The position numbers and the translations under genes are program-made. From Pseudanabaena sp. FACHB-2040 (GTDB lineage: Bacteria > Cyanobacteriota > Cyanobacteriia > Phormidesmidales > Phormidesmidaceae), in contig NZ_JACJQO010000001.1 in the NCBI RefSeq assembly GCF_014696715.1, positions 62,001-126,000 of the forward strand: DNA of 64,000 bases, in the 5' to 3' direction. Below, piece after piece: positions 1-8,191 of the stretch. Each line of letters begins with the position of its first letter. The first letter of the stretch is position 1. Below the pieces are notes generated by a model. The model worked only from the letters and a program-made list of their open reading frames with translations, did not search any database and was not told the DNA's origin.

Positions 1-1
1 G

Positions 2-478
2 ATCGCTTACCTCTCAATACCCCGATTCCACCAACAGGAAGACCCACAGCCCGAGCTAGCAGTGCAGGCTTTTGAGCAGGCCCTAAAATACATCAGCCCC
101 AGCAATCACCCTACCGAGTACGCCCTGCTGCAGAACAACTTGGGCAACGCCCTACAGTACTCCGCCGCTGCCCAATCCACAGCCGGCTGTCGCCGCGCCT
201 TAACCGCCTACGACGAGGCCCTTAAGGTTCGCAGCCGCCGCGACACTCCCCTAGACTACGCCCATACCCTGGCCAACAAAGCCAATGTCCTGTTCAATCT
301 GCCCGACCACGACGATCGACCTGAAGCGGGCAACCTGGCAAATCTGTCTCAGGCCAAGGCTCTTTACGAAGAAGCTCAGACGATTTTTCAACAGCAGGGC
401 CTGCCTAAACAGGCTGGCGTGGTAGCCGTGGCCCTAGCCGATGTAGAGCAGGCTTTGGGACAGCAAATAAGCGAGTAG
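2..478 (+). CDS. TPR-repeat protein, 5' truncated by window edge
   Basis: The reading frame is open from the first bases of the window, so this is the C-terminal part of a longer protein; the GTG at 62 is probably internal. The visible 158 residues are alpha-helical with tetratricopeptide-like repeats: a helix pair around AFEQALKYI, a second around LQNNLGNALQYS followed by ALTAYDEALKV, a third around YAHTLANKANVLFNL, and a last around AKALYEEAQTIFQ. TPR arrays bind other proteins. Nothing here identifies the partner or the N-terminal domain. The gene ends at TAG 476-478 and is followed by about 350 bases of non-coding sequence. Confidence 0.7.
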   Translation: MAYLSIPRFHQQEDPQPELAVQAFEQALKYISPSNHPTEYALLQNNLGNALQYSAAAQSTAGCRRALTAYDEALKVRSRRDTPLDYAHTLANKANVLFNLPDHDDRPEAGNLANLSQAKALYEEAQTIFQQQGLPKQAGVVAVALADVEQALGQQISE

Positions 479-826
479 AGCCGCCCGGCTGGTCAAAATC
501 TCAAATAAAAGGGGTTTTTATAGCGGCAAAGCTCTTGAAAAGCCCCTGAAAAGCCCTTGAAGAGACACTGGCAATTCACCTTAGTGGGTGAAAAACATTG
601 CGAATTGTCTCAAAGATTGAAAACTGAAGTTAAGAAATTCGGACGGTGAGCACTCAGTTCCTACCGTAGGTATAGCCGTTGCCACGGATCTTTTGGCAAT
701 AGTGTCAAAAAGTCTAACCAGGCTTCGGTTTAGACTTGGATCTAAACTCGGTGACTACATGCCCCCTCTTCTGGCGCAATTCCTGACCAACTCCCTTTGC
801 AGTGCGGGTTCCCTGTCGATTCATAC
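479..826. other. Intergenic region before the hypF-like gene
   Basis: No convincing gene is visible in these 348 bases. A hairpin is present at 710-737 (AAGTCTAACC pairing with GGTTTAGACTT, one bulged T). It lies about 90 bases upstream of the hypF-like start and could be a leader structure. No strong T-tract follows it, so I do not call it a terminator. Confidence 0.4.
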
Positions 827-3412
827 ATGAGTATTTCTCCATTTACCTCTCAACACGAAGCACACAGCCTTAAGGCCGAGCAAATTCGAGTTGAGGGAAC
901 CATCTACGGAGTAGAGTTTGGGCGAATTGTCTACCGACTGGCCAAACAGGGGGGCCTGAGGGGGGAAGTGTGCAGCGATAGCACCAGCGTTTATATCGTT
1001 GTGCTGGGAAAGCCGCAGGCCATCGATAGGCTGGTAACCGACTTGCGATCGCACCCCTCCTTTTCAACCGCCATCCAGGCCATCACCCGCACACCCTACG
1101 AAGGCAACCTGACGTTCTCAGATTTCAACATTATTTCCAGCCAGCCCAGCCCGATTCAGACTCTGATGCCGCCCGATGCAGCAACCTGCCTCGACTGCCA
1201 GCGCGAGATCTTCGATCCTCACAGCCGCTACTATCGCTACCCCTTCACCAGCTGTACCAGCTGCGGCCCTCGCCTGAGCATTCTGCCAGCGCCTCCCGCC
1301 GTGCGTACTCAAACGAGTCTGGCAGCATTTCCTTTGTGCGCTGCCTGCCAGCAAGAGACCCAAGATGCCAATGACCGTCGCTTTCAATCGCTATCTGCTG
1401 CCTGTCCCCGCTGCGGCCCTCACGTCCGGCTAGCGCGCCCAGATGGGAGCCCAGTTGATACTGCCAACCTCTCCTCTTTAGATGACCTAGATGCGGTTTG
1501 CACCCTGCTGCTCCAGGGAGATATTGTGGCGATTAAAGGGCTGAGCGGCGTGCAGCTAGCCTGCGATGCCACCAACGAAGTCACTGTTCGCAGACTGCGC
1601 CAGCAGAGTTCTGGCAGGCCCCTGACCCTGATGGCGCGGAACTTGCCGATGGTCGAACGTTACTGCCAAGTCAGCCCAGAAGAAAAAGCGCTGCTAGAGA
1701 GTCCGGTGGCTCCGGTTGTCTTATTGCCGTCAAAGGTGGGCCAGCTTCCCGGTTTTTGGCTAGAAGCTGAGTTTTTGAGCTTTCACCGAGGCGATTTTGC
1801 CGATCAAATTCCTAGCTCTTGGGAAGCCGAAAGCACAGGGCTGCCGTCAACATCAGAGGCCGCTTCAGACAATCCACCCAATAGCGCCCAAACCCCTCAG
1901 AGCAGAGCTTTAAAGCCCATTGCACCCTCCGTTGCCCCCGGCCAACGCCGCCTTGGGTTCATGCTGCCCTACACCCCCCTGCACCACCTGATGCTGCAGC
2001 GCCTCGATCGGCCCATCGTACTGACTTCAGATGGCTTAGCCGACCTTCCCCTCGACCTCAGCTCCGAGGCAGCCAAAGCGCAGCTAGCCCCTCTGATCGA
2101 CTACGTTTTGCTGCACAACTTAGACATCGTTAATCCGGCCCCCGACTCTGTAGTGCAGGTGAGCGAAGGTCAGATACAGGTACTGCAGCGGGGTCGGGGC
2201 TACGCGCTCTGCCCCATTAACCTGCCAGAGGGATTTGAACAGGCTCCCCCCCTGTTGGCCCTAGGCGATGACCAAAACAACACCCTCTGCCGAGTGCAGG
2301 ACGGCCAAGCCCTGCTTTCTCAGCCCATCAGCGACCTCAAGAACAGCAAGTCCTACCAGACCTATCAGCAAACGCTTGACTCGTTTGACCAAATTTTTGC
2401 CGATCGGCCCGAGATTGTTGCCGTAGATCAGCAGCCCAACTACCGCTCAACTCAGCTGGGCCTATCCCTCAGCCAGCGCTCCCGCGAGGGCGCTGGCGGG
2501 GCGCTGCGAATTCACTCTATCCAGCACCACCATGCCCACATCGCCGCCTGCATGGCAGAAAACGGCCTGCCTCTAAAGACACCGCCTGTCTTAGGAATTG
2601 CCCTCGACGGCCTAGGCTTTGGCGACGATGGCACGCTCTGGGGAGGCGAGTTTCTGCTAGCAGACTACCGAGGCTACCGGCGGCTGGCAACCTTTAAGCC
2701 TGTAGCTCTGTTTGGCGGTGAGCAGGCCATCTACCAGCCCTGGCGCAGCACCTATGCTCATCTCAAGAGCGCCTTTGACTGGGCCGAACTGCTGGCTGCC
2801 TGTGGAGATTTGGAGCTGATTAAATTCCTCTCAGGCCAGCCTCAAGTGCCGCCAGAGATGATGATGAATCAAGATCTAGAGGTTGTGTACTCGCCTCTCG
2901 CCTCTTCAGCCGGGCGACTGTTTGATGCGGTCGCTGCCGCTGTGGGTCTTTGCCGAGAAGGGGCAGCCTACGAAGGCCAGGGAGCTGTAGAGCTAGAAGC
3001 CCTTATTGAATCTGACCACCTTTATCGAGCTGTCGTCCCCTACCCCTTCGAAGCCGTCGCCCGCTCCGAAGACAGGCTGTGGATATTAGAGCCGCGCTCT
3101 ATGTGGCTGTCACTGCTGGCCGACCTCATGCAAAACGTCGATGCGGCAGTCATCTCAGCTCGATTTCATGTTGGGCTAGCGGCTGCGATCGCAGCCCTCA
3201 CCCGCACCCTTCAAGACGAACACCCGTTCACCCTAGTCGCCCTAACTGGCGGCGTCTTCCAAAATCAGATCCTGGCGCTAGAAGTCAAACAACGCCTCGG
3301 AGACCTCGGTTTGACTGTCCTCACCCACAGCAAAGTCCCCCCTAACAATGGGGGGGTGTCCCTGGGGCAAGCAGTTATTGCAGCAGCTCGGCATTTGGCC
3401 TCTGCACTGTAG
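827..3412 (+). CDS. HypF-like carbamoyltransferase homologue with degenerate motifs
   Basis: Active HypF makes thiocarboxamide on HypE from carbamoyl phosphate and ATP, for the cyanide ligands of [NiFe] hydrogenase. All its domains are here (861 aa): acylphosphatase (about 20-85), four CxxC zinc pairs (121-196), a YrdC-like domain (230-460) and a Kae1-like domain (475-861). HHHAH at 567-571 and LDGLGFGDDGT at 593 on are kept. Many signature residues are altered: GVGFRP reads GVEFGR (28-33), the basic RKxRPxKP stretch reads QQSSGRP (259-265), SQHxGDL reads SQPISDL (498-504), and DDSV reads APDSV. A Ser/Pro-rich insert lies at about 335-370. No other hyp or hydrogenase gene is in the window. 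ATG 827 is preferred to TTG 797, because the acylphosphatase domain starts after it. It is probably a diverged paralogue; loss of activity is inference. Confidence 0.8.
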   Translation: MSISPFTSQHEAHSLKAEQIRVEGTIYGVEFGRIVYRLAKQGGLRGEVCSDSTSVYIVVLGKPQAIDRLVTDLRSHPSFSTAIQAITRTPYEGNLTFSDFNIISSQPSPIQTLMPPDAATCLDCQREIFDPHSRYYRYPFTSCTSCGPRLSILPAPPAVRTQTSLAAFPLCAACQQETQDANDRRFQSLSAACPRCGPHVRLARPDGSPVDTANLSSLDDLDAVCTLLLQGDIVAIKGLSGVQLACDATNEVTVRRLRQQSSGRPLTLMARNLPMVERYCQVSPEEKALLESPVAPVVLLPSKVGQLPGFWLEAEFLSFHRGDFADQIPSSWEAESTGLPSTSEAASDNPPNSAQTPQSRALKPIAPSVAPGQRRLGFMLPYTPLHHLMLQRLDRPIVLTSDGLADLPLDLSSEAAKAQLAPLIDYVLLHNLDIVNPAPDSVVQVSEGQIQVLQRGRGYALCPINLPEGFEQAPPLLALGDDQNNTLCRVQDGQALLSQPISDLKNSKSYQTYQQTLDSFDQIFADRPEIVAVDQQPNYRSTQLGLSLSQRSREGAGGALRIHSIQHHHAHIAACMAENGLPLKTPPVLGIALDGLGFGDDGTLWGGEFLLADYRGYRRLATFKPVALFGGEQAIYQPWRSTYAHLKSAFDWAELLAACGDLELIKFLSGQPQVPPEMMMNQDLEVVYSPLASSAGRLFDAVAAAVGLCREGAAYEGQGAVELEALIESDHLYRAVVPYPFEAVARSEDRLWILEPRSMWLSLLADLMQNVDAAVISARFHVGLAAAIAALTRTLQDEHPFTLVALTGGVFQNQILALEVKQRLGDLGLTVLTHSKVPPNNGGVSLGQAVIAAARHLASAL

Positions 3413-3625
3413 GGGTAGAGGGGAAAGAGGATGGGGGAGGTGAGGAGGGTAGGGAAGAGTTTATTAAGGAGTGCCTAGAAACTAGGGTCAACCGGTTTAG
3501 ACTCCTTTTAAAAACTCCTATGGAAGGAATCTTTAGCAAATTGTGTTTTACGAGGCTGTAATCTCAGGGAGGTTTGAAAAACAATAGCGATTGCCGGTAT
3601 ATGAGCCATTTTTCAAAATCCAGGA
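3413..3625. repeat. G-rich purine tract in spacer
   Basis: Immediately after the hypF-like stop there is a purine-rich, low-complexity stretch (about 3415-3460) made of repeated GGGGA/GGAGG units. The remainder of the spacer leads to the serine hydrolase and shows no ORF. It resembles the short tandem repeat tracts seen elsewhere in this window at 17.56, 40.37 and 61.45 kb. Confidence 0.4.
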
Positions 3626-5737
3626 ATGCCTGACGACCTTCCCGCGTCTTCAAACACTGCCTTAGCGTCTGTCGAATCTGACCATTGGGCCGCAGCAGCA
3701 ATCCTGACTCTGGTCGAAAACAACATCGTCTCTCGCGACTGGGCCAGCCAGCATGGGCTTGATGCGCCTGTAGCTAGAGATGAGCTATTAAGGGTACTGG
3801 AGTGGGGCCAGCACTCGGCGTTGACTATGCTCAGCGATGATGACCCTGCCCCAGCGGTTGAAACCGCAATGCTCACACGGGCCGAGGGCATTGCCCTTTT
3901 AATTGACCGATTGAGGTATCTAAAACCGCTGGTGCCAGAGCCAGTTTTGGATATCTATTTTGAGGATGGTGATGAGGTTCCAGCAGACTTGCGGGCGGCT
4001 TTGGCAGCGGCTACTTTGTCAGGCTTAGTCGTCAGCTATCCCAACGTGCGTCGCCTGCAGCCTCAGGCCCCGTTGGACTGGGCCACCGCTGCTGCCCTGC
4101 TGTGTCAGGGGCTGGGCTTTGCTGTTGTACCTCCTCAATATGTTACTTGGTACGCCAGGTTAGACACGCTAGATCAATCGGCTGCTATTCCGTTTTGGCG
4201 GCTGCGGGGCAATGCCTATCTAGTGCGTGACATCCAGACTCAGCTGCAGCAGGTGCGGCTTTACCCGCGCGATCGCAAGCCCGATGGCCGTTTTTCCCTC
4301 GATACTCAAACTGCCCTGCTAGAGTTTTGTCAGGTACTGCAGCTACCCAGCGGCCAAACCTACACCCTTGATGCCAGTTTGGCCAAACGGCTGCAAACCG
4401 TTGATGTCGTAGATTTCTCTTTGCGGGTCGCCAAAAATCGCGATCGCATCTTCCGAGAGTATCTCAAGCAAGAAGCGGGCTTTGATGCTGCCCACCTAGC
4501 CTTCCTAGATCGCGGCATTCAAAAATCCCCCTTTGAAAAGCTGGTAGAAGAATATCCTGGCTACCTACGGCTAAAACCGTCTGCACCTAAAACAGTACAG
4601 ACCCCTACCACCAAAACCAGCAGCCCCCGCCCCTACCCCAGATCAGCTTTGAGGCGAGCCGCCCACTTGTTCACCCCCCTAGCCGCCCACGCGGCTACCC
4701 CATCTGCTAGCCCTACCCGCCCCACCTTTTGCCCTGTCCCTCAGCCCTACCCCGATAGAGGCGTTTTACCTAGCATTGAAGAGGCCCGGCTGAAGTTTCT
4801 CCATGCCGACATTCAGCAAGCCTGTCTCTGCCTAGGCCAGTTCGTCAACCAGCAGCTAACCACTACCTGGCTAGGCCGCAGTGCCCTAGCCAACGGAGAA
4901 CTCTGGAGCGCTACCAAAGTCCTACCGCTGCTCCACCTGATCTCCCAAGTTCACAGCAAGGCCATTCAGGCCGATATAGACCAGCTGGTCATTCGCTCAG
5001 GCGGCCGCAGCACCGAATTTAGCATTCACGACCTGGCAGTAGACATGGTCAACTACGAATACGACATCAGCAGCTCCAATGCGCTGGCGGCCATGTTCAA
5101 GCTTTTCACCACGCCCCAAACCTTGGAGAAGTGGCTGCGGAGCATTACCGGCAACACCCAACTGGTATTTCGAGGCAACTACGGAGAAGGCCCCTTCATT
5201 GGCCGACCCGTCCTCTGGGATCAACAGCGCCAACAGGTGCTGTTAGCAGCCTCAGGCGTGCGTCATGGCGGCCCCAATGCCCTTTCCACCTATGACATGA
5301 CCCGGCTCATGACCATGCTGGGCTGGCACCCCCATCTCCTAGCCAGCGCCCAACTACCCCGCGCCCAGTGGAAAAGCCTAGAGAGCGTTGTCCGAGCCCT
5401 AGGCCGCGACTCAGCCCGCTATGTAGACGCCGCCATTGAACGGCTGGGCCTACGCCCGGTGATGCAGTCGCCGGTGATCATTTCTAAAATGGGCTTTGGC
5501 TACAGCAGCCAGCGCCGCCGCACCGAGCTGGTTTACTCTGCCTTTGTCCAGTTTTTTGATGCCCGACCCCAAGCCATTGAGGCCAACGGCGTAGCCCCTT
5601 TGCGGAGCTTTGGCTTAACCCTGCTAGCCGCCAAGCGCCTAGGAGACAACGACCGCGAGGCGACTCTGCTAGACGCACGCCTAGCCGCAGAAGTAACCGA
5701 AATCCTGCGCCGCATTCTGCTCGACGACTGGGCCTAA
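3626..5737 (+). CDS. Serine hydrolase (class A beta-lactamase-like) with peptidoglycan-binding domain
   Basis: A 703-aa protein. Residues 15-60 and 75-170 are helical and resemble S-layer-homology/EF-hand-like modules. Residues 200-258 look like a peptidoglycan_binding_1 domain (KPDGRFSLDTQTALLEF). A Pro/Ser/Thr-rich linker follows at 318-380. The C-terminal half fits a class A beta-lactamase-like serine hydrolase: SATK at 428-431 as the SxxK nucleophile motif, SSN at 483-485 as the SDN element, and KMG at 621-623 in the place of KTG. The Glu166 equivalent was not located, so a DD-peptidase or other hydrolase is as likely as a beta-lactamase. I see no clear signal peptide, although the domain content implies a cell-wall role. 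ATG 3626 follows an AGGA-type ribosome site closely. Confidence 0.75.
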   Translation: MPDDLPASSNTALASVESDHWAAAAILTLVENNIVSRDWASQHGLDAPVARDELLRVLEWGQHSALTMLSDDDPAPAVETAMLTRAEGIALLIDRLRYLKPLVPEPVLDIYFEDGDEVPADLRAALAAATLSGLVVSYPNVRRLQPQAPLDWATAAALLCQGLGFAVVPPQYVTWYARLDTLDQSAAIPFWRLRGNAYLVRDIQTQLQQVRLYPRDRKPDGRFSLDTQTALLEFCQVLQLPSGQTYTLDASLAKRLQTVDVVDFSLRVAKNRDRIFREYLKQEAGFDAAHLAFLDRGIQKSPFEKLVEEYPGYLRLKPSAPKTVQTPTTKTSSPRPYPRSALRRAAHLFTPLAAHAATPSASPTRPTFCPVPQPYPDRGVLPSIEEARLKFLHADIQQACLCLGQFVNQQLTTTWLGRSALANGELWSATKVLPLLHLISQVHSKAIQADIDQLVIRSGGRSTEFSIHDLAVDMVNYEYDISSSNALAAMFKLFTTPQTLEKWLRSITGNTQLVFRGNYGEGPFIGRPVLWDQQRQQVLLAASGVRHGGPNALSTYDMTRLMTMLGWHPHLLASAQLPRAQWKSLESVVRALGRDSARYVDAAIERLGLRPVMQSPVIISKMGFGYSSQRRRTELVYSAFVQFFDARPQAIEANGVAPLRSFGLTLLAAKRLGDNDREATLLDARLAAEVTEILRRILLDDWA

Positions 5738-6089
5738 TCTGCCTTGTAATTTGGTCAACTTGGCAGCTTTTTGACCAAAGTTGCGACCAAAGCTGTAGCT
5801 AGAGTTTGGTATGCCAAACGGTCTCTTGTCACGGCAGTAATATCTACCTCTCTGCAGATCAAAACCCTCGCTTAAACCGACAAGATAGAAGCGAAGAACT
5901 AAGAGTTAGCTCTATATTTTTTTAGCGCCAGCTCTTGATCTTTTAGTAGACTCGTTTGCTTTGTGGACTCGTTCGCACTGAAATGGCGGGACTCTGGAGA
6001 GTTTTTGAATAATAGCAACCAGCTTCAGGCAAAGTATTTTTGTCTGCTTGTTGTGCCCGCTTAAATTATTTTAGACAGGAGATTAAATT
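5738..6089. other. Intergenic region with a dyad and direct repeat
   Basis: There is no gene in these 352 bases. An imperfect 16-base dyad, GTTTGGTATGCCAAAC, lies at 5804-5819. A direct repeat GACCAAAG occurs about 25-45 bases before it. These may be regulatory for the downstream stress-type membrane protein. An AGGAG ribosome site precedes ATG 6090. Confidence 0.35.
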
Positions 6090-6584
6090 ATGACCCGAGG
6101 ACAGTACAGAGAACCCGGTGAAGTGATTGGTGTTTTTAACAATCACCGAGGCGCAGTGCAGCTCAAGGAAGCTATTCAAGCTGCCGGAGTGGCCCCTCAA
6201 AAAGTTGAAATTGATGATCAAATCAGCCCCTTAAACCAGATTTACGCACTAGGGACCACGACTGGCGGCCAAGCTGGCCTGCTGATCGGCGCTGCCTATG
6301 GCGGCATTGTCGGTATTCTCTTTGTCTTCCTGGTTCTGCTTCCCTTCTCAGGAGCAACTGACTACTCCGACATCAGCCCGATTTCTATCTACCTTTTCAC
6401 TCTGGTAGGAGCTGTGGTGGGCTGGGCTAGCGGTAAAGGCCTCAGAGCCAACGCGCCCCGTGAGGAGCAGATCAAGGGTAATCCGAATGTGCCTCGCAAC
6501 TTCCGAGTAGTCGTCAAGGGCAACGAAGATGAGGTTCAGCAGGCTCATCAAGTCATGCTGCGTCAGAGTACGGCTCAAGGCTAA
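6090..6584 (+). CDS. GSP17M-like small membrane protein
   Basis: A 164-aa protein. The soluble N-terminus (about 1-50) starts with VIGVFNNHRGAVQLKEAI, typical of the general-stress-protein-17M fold, in which a short alpha-beta unit precedes membrane segments. Two hydrophobic, Gly-rich helices follow (about residues 58-90 and 98-118, with the glycine-zipper-like run GGQAGLLIGAAYGGIVG). A short basic/polar tail ends in a second alpha-beta unit (FRVVVKGNEDEVQQAHQVM). Function is unknown; related proteins are stress-induced in other bacteria. A distant paralogue with the same layout lies at 31608-32156. A strong terminator hairpin follows. Confidence 0.65.
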   Translation: MTRGQYREPGEVIGVFNNHRGAVQLKEAIQAAGVAPQKVEIDDQISPLNQIYALGTTTGGQAGLLIGAAYGGIVGILFVFLVLLPFSGATDYSDISPISIYLFTLVGAVVGWASGKGLRANAPREEQIKGNPNVPRNFRVVVKGNEDEVQQAHQVMLRQSTAQG

Positions 6585-6662
6585 GCATCCAATTGGGAAA
6601 AGGGCCTCTTAAAGGGTATCTGACCCCTTGATCTCAAATAGAGATTGCATATAGCAAATGTG

Positions 6663-6702
6663 AAAAGTAGGGATGTTGCTTAGGCAACGTCCCTACTTTT
6701 TG
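6663..6702 (+). terminator. Rho-independent terminator after the GSP17M-like gene
   Basis: AAAAGTAGGGA pairs with TCCCTACTTTT, and an inner GTTGC/GCAAC stem continues across one mismatch (6663-6700). The + strand 3' side ends in a T-run. It lies about 80 bases downstream of the stop at 6584. Confidence 0.75.
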
Positions 6703-6711
6703 AGACGAATT

Positions 6712-6897
6712 ATGGAAAACCGGCCTCCACAGTCTCCCCGCATTTCCACTCAACGTGCCTTTATAGGATTAACAGCCATCTTTTGATTCGGAGTTGCGTT
6801 TGAGCTGTTAGCATACCCTTCAATTAGAGACCCTAGTGCTGTCGTTCGTGTTCTGATTTCTCTCAGTGGAATACTGTCTGTAATCAGTTTGGGCTAG
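6712..6897 (+). pseudogene. Small membrane protein ORF interrupted by one in-frame TGA
   Basis: Reading from ATG 6712 gives 24 sensible codons, then TGA at 6784-6786, then 36 more codons in the same frame to TAG 6895-6897. The conceptual product is hydrophilic at the N-terminus (MENRPPQSPR), followed by a hydrophobic segment spanning the stop (AFIGLTAIF-stop-FGVAFELLAY) and a second hydrophobic segment (VVRVLISLSGILSVISLG). A TGG-to-TGA change would restore one continuous 61-residue, two-helix protein. I do not recognise the family. It is most simply a recent pseudogene or a sequence error; no recoding signal is visible. Confidence 0.5.
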
Positions 6898-7027
6898 GAG
6901 AGATAAGGGTTAAATGAGAAAATAGTGCCTCAAAAGTTTTCAGCAAAAAGAAGCTTCTGGCAAATTGCCAGGCGATGGTAGCGGCTGAGGCAGCACCTCA
7001 GCCTGTCGAGAAACCTTGAAAATTGGT

Positions 7028-7228
7028 CTAATCAACCACTCGAATACAGCCGCTGTGTAGCCGTTCGTAGAGAAAATTGAGCGAATTGGTTTGCTGTTCA
7101 TTTAGACCCGCTTGGCTGCCTAACCGCATCAAAAGATGCTGGTCTTGCCGAGTGATTTTGCGAGTCATACAGATTTGAGAAATAAGCTGTTCGAGATGTT
7201 TTTGAGGGATAACAACAGGGGCAGACAT
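7028..7228 (-). CDS. Conserved cyanobacterial small protein
   Basis: A 66-aa soluble helical protein beginning MSAPVVIPQKHLEQLI and containing ICMTRKITRQDQHLLM, with a basic C-terminus ending IRVVD. This pattern is familiar from many cyanobacterial genomes as an uncharacterised family of about 65-70 residues. No membrane segment, metal site or catalytic motif is visible. It is transcribed alone on the minus strand, convergent with the broken ORF at 6712. Function unknown. Confidence 0.7.
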   Translation of the reverse strand: MSAPVVIPQKHLEQLISQICMTRKITRQDQHLLMRLGSQAGLNEQQTNSLNFLYERLHSGCIRVVD

Positions 7229-7408
7229 TTTGCTTGTACGAGGGAGAGGGCTGATAGATTCAGTATCCGAGATCTCCCGTAGACTCCAGGTGATTTATGG
7301 ATTTGGCTTCCTGTGATAAATGCGGATTGAGCGTGTGACTTCCTCAAAAATAGTAGGTGATGAGCGGTCCTACAATAAGTGATGTGAGTCACAAATTCTT
7401 GGTTTTTG

Positions 7409-8191
7409 TTAGCTGGAGGCGCTGGTGTAGAACCTCAGAGCAAAACTCCAAAACCAGCGGGAGAACTGAAACAGGGCACCAGCGAGCAAGGCTGCTCCTA
7501 GTAGCCACGGACCGCTGCTGCGATCGAGCATGGTCTGAGCCGGTACAGTCGTGAGAAAGGCCACTGGAATAATGAACGTGAAGAAAATTCGGTAGATTGC
7601 CGGATAGGCCACAATCGGATATCGGCCAGCCTCTAGCAGACCCCGCAAAACCTCGGTGACGTTATAGATTTTGACGAACCAAATGCTGGTTGCGCCCAGT
7701 ATGAACCACAGGCTGTAGAGCACTACCGCTCCAAAGATCAGGGGAGGAATGCCCAGCAGGTAGCTTGTAGGGCTGAGCCCCAACTCGGTTCCGGAGTAGA
7801 GCATGATCAGCAGGCCAAAGGCCAAATCGGGCAGGCCCCAAGGCGATACGGTGCGGGTCGAAAGCCAGAACTGGGAGCTAATCGGCTTGAGCAGCACAAA
7901 GTCCAGCGTTCCTTCCTGCACCTGAATGACGATTTTGTTGAGGTTGGGCACCAAAAAGGTGGCAGAAACGCCCTGCAGCCAGGTGAAGACCCCCAGCACC
8001 ATCAGCGCCTCATACCAAGACCAGCCCTGAAACTGATAGCCCGTGCGATAAAACAGAAACAGGCTAAAGATGCTGCCTGCTAAGCTGCCCAGGCTGCTCA
8101 GAGCGGCAACCAAAAAGTTGAGCCGGTACTCCAACTCAGCCTGCACAGAAGTGCCCCAGAAAAGCTTTAGTACCCTGAAATAGCGATCCAT
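7409..8191 (-). CDS. ABC-2 type transporter permease (second of pair)
   Basis: A 260-aa integral membrane protein of the ABC-2 membrane-6/DUF990 type, with about six hydrophobic segments. It starts MDRYFRVLKLFWGTSVQAEL, a characteristic N-terminal amphipathic stretch of this family, and contains VQEGTLDFVLLKPISSQFW. The start is placed at 8191 rather than the upstream 8233 because TAATG joins the preceding gene's stop and this ATG with a one-base overlap, which implies translational coupling. The family normally works as two permeases plus one ATPase. No ATPase gene is next to this pair, so the energising subunit must be elsewhere. Substrate unknown. Confidence 0.85.
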   Translation of the reverse strand: MDRYFRVLKLFWGTSVQAELEYRLNFLVAALSSLGSLAGSIFSLFLFYRTGYQFQGWSWYEALMVLGVFTWLQGVSATFLVPNLNKIVIQVQEGTLDFVLLKPISSQFWLSTRTVSPWGLPDLAFGLLIMLYSGTELGLSPTSYLLGIPPLIFGAVVLYSLWFILGATSIWFVKIYNVTEVLRGLLEAGRYPIVAYPAIYRIFFTFIIPVAFLTTVPAQTMLDRSSGPWLLGAALLAGALFQFSRWFWSFALRFYTSASS

